Assembly: GCF_023074055.1 (NCBI RefSeq)
Contig: NZ_JADPKR010000081.1
Coordinates: forward strand, 164,504-228,503
DNA from: Bradyrhizobium sp. 141
GTDB lineage: Bacteria; Pseudomonadota; Alphaproteobacteria; Rhizobiales; Xanthobacteraceae
Length of the DNA stretch: 64,000 nt
Direction of reading: 5' to 3'
The position numbers and the translations under genes were made by a program. Below the pieces are notes generated by a model. That model was not told where the DNA came from and did no database searches. It was given only the letters and a program-made list of their open reading frames with translations. This document shows positions 61,608-64,000 of the stretch, in pieces; positions within the stretch are counted from its first letter, which is position 1; every line of letters starts with the position of its first letter.

Positions 61608-62789
61608 ATGCTCAACAGTCTGGATCTCGAAGGCCGTCCTGAGGACACCAGGGTCGTTGTCGCCATGTCGGGCGGCGTCGACTCCTCGACGACGGCTGCG
61701 CTCTTGAAGGCGGAAGGCTACGACGTCGTCGGCATCACGCTGCAGCTCTACGACCATGGCGCGGCGACCCATCGCAAGGGCGCCTGCTGCGCCGGCCAGG
61801 ACATCCACGACGCGCGTGACGTCGCGGCAAAACTCGGCATTCCCCATTACGTGCTCGACTACGAGGATCGCTTTCGCGAATCCGTCATCGACAATTTCGC
61901 CGACTCTTACGCCCTTGGTGAAACGCCGGTGCCGTGCATCGAGTGCAACCGCAGCGTAAAATTCCGCGACCTCCTGAAGACCGCGCGCGAGCTCGGCGCC
62001 CACGCGCTCGCCACCGGCCATTACGTCGCCTCGCGCCGTCTCGACAACGGCTCGCGCGCGCTGGTCTGCGCGGCCGACGCCGATCGCGACCAGAGCTATT
62101 TCCTGTTCGCGACCACGCGCGAGCAGCTCGACTTCCTGCGCTTCCCGCTCGGCGACATGACCAAGCCGGAGACGCGCGAGCTCGCGCGGCGCTATGGCCT
62201 CAGCGTCGCCGACAAGCACGACAGCCAGGACATCTGCTTCGTGCCGACGGGCCGCTACACCGACATCATCACCCGCCTGCGGCCGAACGCGATGGATCCC
62301 GGCGACATCGTCGATCTCGACGGGCGTGTGCTCGGCCGGCACAACGGCATTGCCAATTTCACCGTCGGCCAGCGCCGCGGCCTCGGCATCGCAGCTCACG
62401 CGCCGCTGTTCGTGGTGCGGCTGGAGGCAGCTAACCGCCGCGTCGTCGTCGGCCCGCGCGATGCCCTCAAGATGCACCGCATCTCCTTGCGCGACGTCAA
62501 CTGGATCGGCGACGGTGACATCGATCCCGCCATCGGCGGCGGCCTCGAGCTGTTCGTGCGCGTGCGCTCGACCCGCAGTCCGCAGCCGGCATGGCTGCGC
62601 GGCCGAGATGGCCATTACGAGGTCGAGCTCGTCGCCGGCGAGGAAGGCGTCTCGCCGGGACAAGCCTGCGTGTTCTACGACGCGCCTTCGGGGCAGGCGC
62701 GCGTGCTCGGCGGCGGTTTCATCCAGAGCGCCGCCGCGAAGGTCGCGAGCAACACAGCGAGGCCGCTCGCCGAAGCGGTGCGCGGCTGA
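61608..62789 (+). CDS. mnmA: tRNA-specific 2-thiouridylase MnmA
   Basis: A 393-residue enzyme that makes 2-thiouridine at the wobble position (U34) of tRNAs for Lys, Glu and Gln. PP-loop SGGVDS is at residues 21-26. The two reactive Cys are in TPVPCIECNRSVKF and KHDSQDICFVPTG. Further family segments: HALATGHYVASRR and IANFTVGQRRGLGI. AAGG lies just before the chosen ATG; an in-frame ATG at 61545 with a Lys/Arg-rich leader is an alternative. Confidence 0.95.
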   Translation: MLNSLDLEGRPEDTRVVVAMSGGVDSSTTAALLKAEGYDVVGITLQLYDHGAATHRKGACCAGQDIHDARDVAAKLGIPHYVLDYEDRFRESVIDNFADSYALGETPVPCIECNRSVKFRDLLKTARELGAHALATGHYVASRRLDNGSRALVCAADADRDQSYFLFATTREQLDFLRFPLGDMTKPETRELARRYGLSVADKHDSQDICFVPTGRYTDIITRLRPNAMDPGDIVDLDGRVLGRHNGIANFTVGQRRGLGIAAHAPLFVVRLEAANRRVVVGPRDALKMHRISLRDVNWIGDGDIDPAIGGGLELFVRVRSTRSPQPAWLRGRDGHYEVELVAGEEGVSPGQACVFYDAPSGQARVLGGGFIQSAAAKVASNTARPLAEAVRG

Positions 62790-62829
62790 ACATCATGAGA
62801 TCGGACGGCACTCTCGCGACGCCGGAAGT

Positions 62830-62960
62830 GCGCTCCCTCTCCCGCCTGCCGGAGAGGGTTGGGGAGAGGGCTCTTTCCTCAGGCGATATCTCGCAAGGGG
62901 ATAAAGCCCTCACCCGCCACGCTCTTGCGAGCGTGTCGACCTCTCCCGCAAGCGGGAGAC
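62830..62960. repeat. imperfect palindromic repeat, CTCCCTCTCCCGC type
   Basis: Tandem inverted segments: CTCCCTCTCCCGCCTGCCGG with GAGAGGGTTGGGGAGAGG, then GACCTCTCCCGCAAGCGGGAG. It resembles the common rhizobial intergenic elements and separates mnmA from the methyltransferase. Confidence 0.7.
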
Positions 62961-63037
62961 GCTCAGATCGCGCGCGGGGCTGGATTTGATCTCAGCAACG
63001 GCTATTACTCTCCAGGGTTTTTGTTAGGGCAGGGGGC

Positions 63038-63676
63038 ATGGCAGCAGACATCTCGCGGGCCGGGGTCGAGAAGGCCTATGGCCGCTGGGCGCCGGTGTAT
63101 GATCTCGTGTTCGGCAAGGTGTTCGACGCCGGCCGGCAGTCGACCATCGCCGAGGCCGACCGTATCGGCGGCCGCATCCTCGATGTCGGCGTCGGCACCG
63201 GGCTTTCGCTCTCCGATTATTCGCGCACCACGAAGATCTGCGGCGTCGACATATCCGAGCCGATGCTGCGCAAGGCGCAGGCGCGCGTGCGGAGCTTGCG
63301 CCTCTCCAACGTCGAAGTGCTCTCGGTGATGGACGCGAAAAACCTCGCCTTCCCCGAAAACTTCTTCGACGCGGTGGTCGCGCAATATGTCATCACCGCC
63401 GTGCCCGATCCCGAAGGCACGCTCGACGAGTTCGTGCGCGTGCTCAAGCCCGGCGGCGAGCTGATCCTCGTCAACCACATCGGCGCCGAGACCGGCCCGC
63501 GAAAATTGTTCGAGCTGGCCTTCGCGCCCGTCGCCCGCCGCCTCGGCTGGCGCCCGGAATTCCCGTGGGCCCGCCTCGAGGGCTGGGCGGCCCGACACGG
63601 CGGCATCACGCTGGCCGAGCGCCGCCCGATGCCGCCGATGGGGCACTTTTCGCTGATCCGCTACCGCAAATCGTGA
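63038..63676 (+). CDS. class I SAM methyltransferase, PmtA-like
   Basis: A 212-residue methyltransferase. The SAM site is ILDVGVGTGLSLSDYSRTTK (about residues 47-66) and the following acidic loop GVDISEPMLRKAQ. VVAQYVITAVPDPEGTLDEF and RVLKPGGELILVNHI are motifs III-IV. It is most like the Rhodobacter-type phosphatidylethanolamine N-methyltransferase PmtA, which makes phosphatidylcholine; the N terminus AYGRWAPVYDLVFGKVFDAG is typical. Bradyrhizobium has several such paralogues, so the exact member is not assigned. Confidence 0.82.
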   Translation: MAADISRAGVEKAYGRWAPVYDLVFGKVFDAGRQSTIAEADRIGGRILDVGVGTGLSLSDYSRTTKICGVDISEPMLRKAQARVRSLRLSNVEVLSVMDAKNLAFPENFFDAVVAQYVITAVPDPEGTLDEFVRVLKPGGELILVNHIGAETGPRKLFELAFAPVARRLGWRPEFPWARLEGWAARHGGITLAERRPMPPMGHFSLIRYRKS

Positions 63677-63722
63677 TCATGCGGGCAGGGAACGGGGCGC
63701 GCGAGCTGCGCGTTTCCCTCCC

Positions 63723-64000
63723 ATGCGCACGACATCAAACATCATTCTGGCTGGCCTCCTGATCGCCGCTTCAGGCAGCGCGATCGCGCAGGCCCCGCCC
63801 GCCCCGGCGACGCCGCCGCAAGCGACCGCGCCGCCATCCCCGCAACATGCCGCGAACTGCACGCCGCAGGATCGGCCCAACCGCCAGGCCGACGGCACCA
63901 CCACCGGCCAGTCCCGGGAACCGCTCGGCGACAAATTGGCAAAGTCCGACGGCGTGCTCTGCCCGCCCTCCGGCGTCGATCCCGACATGCACGCCGATCC
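63723..64000 (+). CDS. exported hypothetical protein, 5' part
   Basis: At least 92 residues, running off the right edge. A signal peptide (TSNIILAGLLIAASGSAIAQ) is followed by a Pro/Ala-rich linker and CTPQDRPNRQADG, TGQSREPLGDKLAKSDGVLC. The two Cys and the DGVLCPP ending occur in small secreted proteins of Bradyrhizobium, with unknown function. The stop is outside the window. Confidence 0.55.
   Translation, partial: MRTTSNIILAGLLIAASGSAIAQAPPAPATPPQATAPPSPQHAANCTPQDRPNRQADGTTTGQSREPLGDKLAKSDGVLCPPSGVDPDMHAD

Overview
The window is GC-rich and looks like a chromosomal segment of an alphaproteobacterium, most likely a Bradyrhizobium or close relative. The main reasons are the napEDABC operon with a FixK/FNR-type box, a rhizobial heme-uptake cluster, the FliF-FliG-FliH-FliN-FlbD flagellar order, the alphaproteobacterial regulator SciP, GGAAC-type stress promoters, and several families of palindromic intergenic repeats. 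No rRNA, tRNA, CRISPR array, transposase or phage gene was seen.

Layout. 1-3.4 kb: heme uptake (end of a TonB-dependent receptor, heme-degrading monooxygenase, HutX, ExbB-ExbD-TonB). 3.5-9.4 kb: minus-strand genes for a secreted phytase-like esterase, a sugar-type ABC importer without an ATPase, and a 2-hydroxyacid dehydrogenase. 9.6-17 kb: chemoreceptor, Bug-family binding protein, two paralogous EamA exporters around a DUF1330 gene, and purA. 17-26.4 kb: small secreted and membrane proteins, including two one-repeat Cys-rich proteins, MsrA/MsrB, a TPR-caspase-like protein and a RecD-like helicase. 26.5-30.8 kb: periplasmic nitrate reductase napEDABC. 31-36.4 kb: an LLM flavin oxidoreductase, then a convergent stress-envelope island (a YqjD/YqjE-like four-gene operon facing DUF937 and GlsB genes) with a GGAAC-type promoter candidate on each side. 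36.4-42.6 kb: a patchy accessory stretch with an SDR-DoxX fusion, a frameshifted LuxR regulator, small low-GC orphan genes, an L,D-transpeptidase and a duplicated 5' fragment of a cytochrome P450 gene. 42.6-49.6 kb: the intact P450, then an alkanesulfonate operon with two binding proteins, SsuD, SsuC, SsuB and a flavin reductase. 50-52.6 kb: an M20 peptidase and a vanadium-haloperoxidase-like protein. 52.8-61.4 kb: flagellar genes with sciP in the middle. 61.6-64 kb: mnmA, a PmtA-like methyltransferase and a partial secreted protein.

The genes form several separate modules: heme iron import powered by TonB, anaerobic nitrate reduction driven by a FixK-type regulator, organosulfur scavenging, envelope stress protection, and flagellar basal-body and hook assembly tied to the CtrA/SciP cell-cycle circuit. 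The points most worth a second look are the CtrA-like sites next to sciP and fliF, the Cys-rich mini-proteins, the caspase-like protein, the stress island with its paired promoters, the P450 5' duplication and the broken LuxR gene. Start codons were chosen from ribosome-binding sites and expected family N termini.
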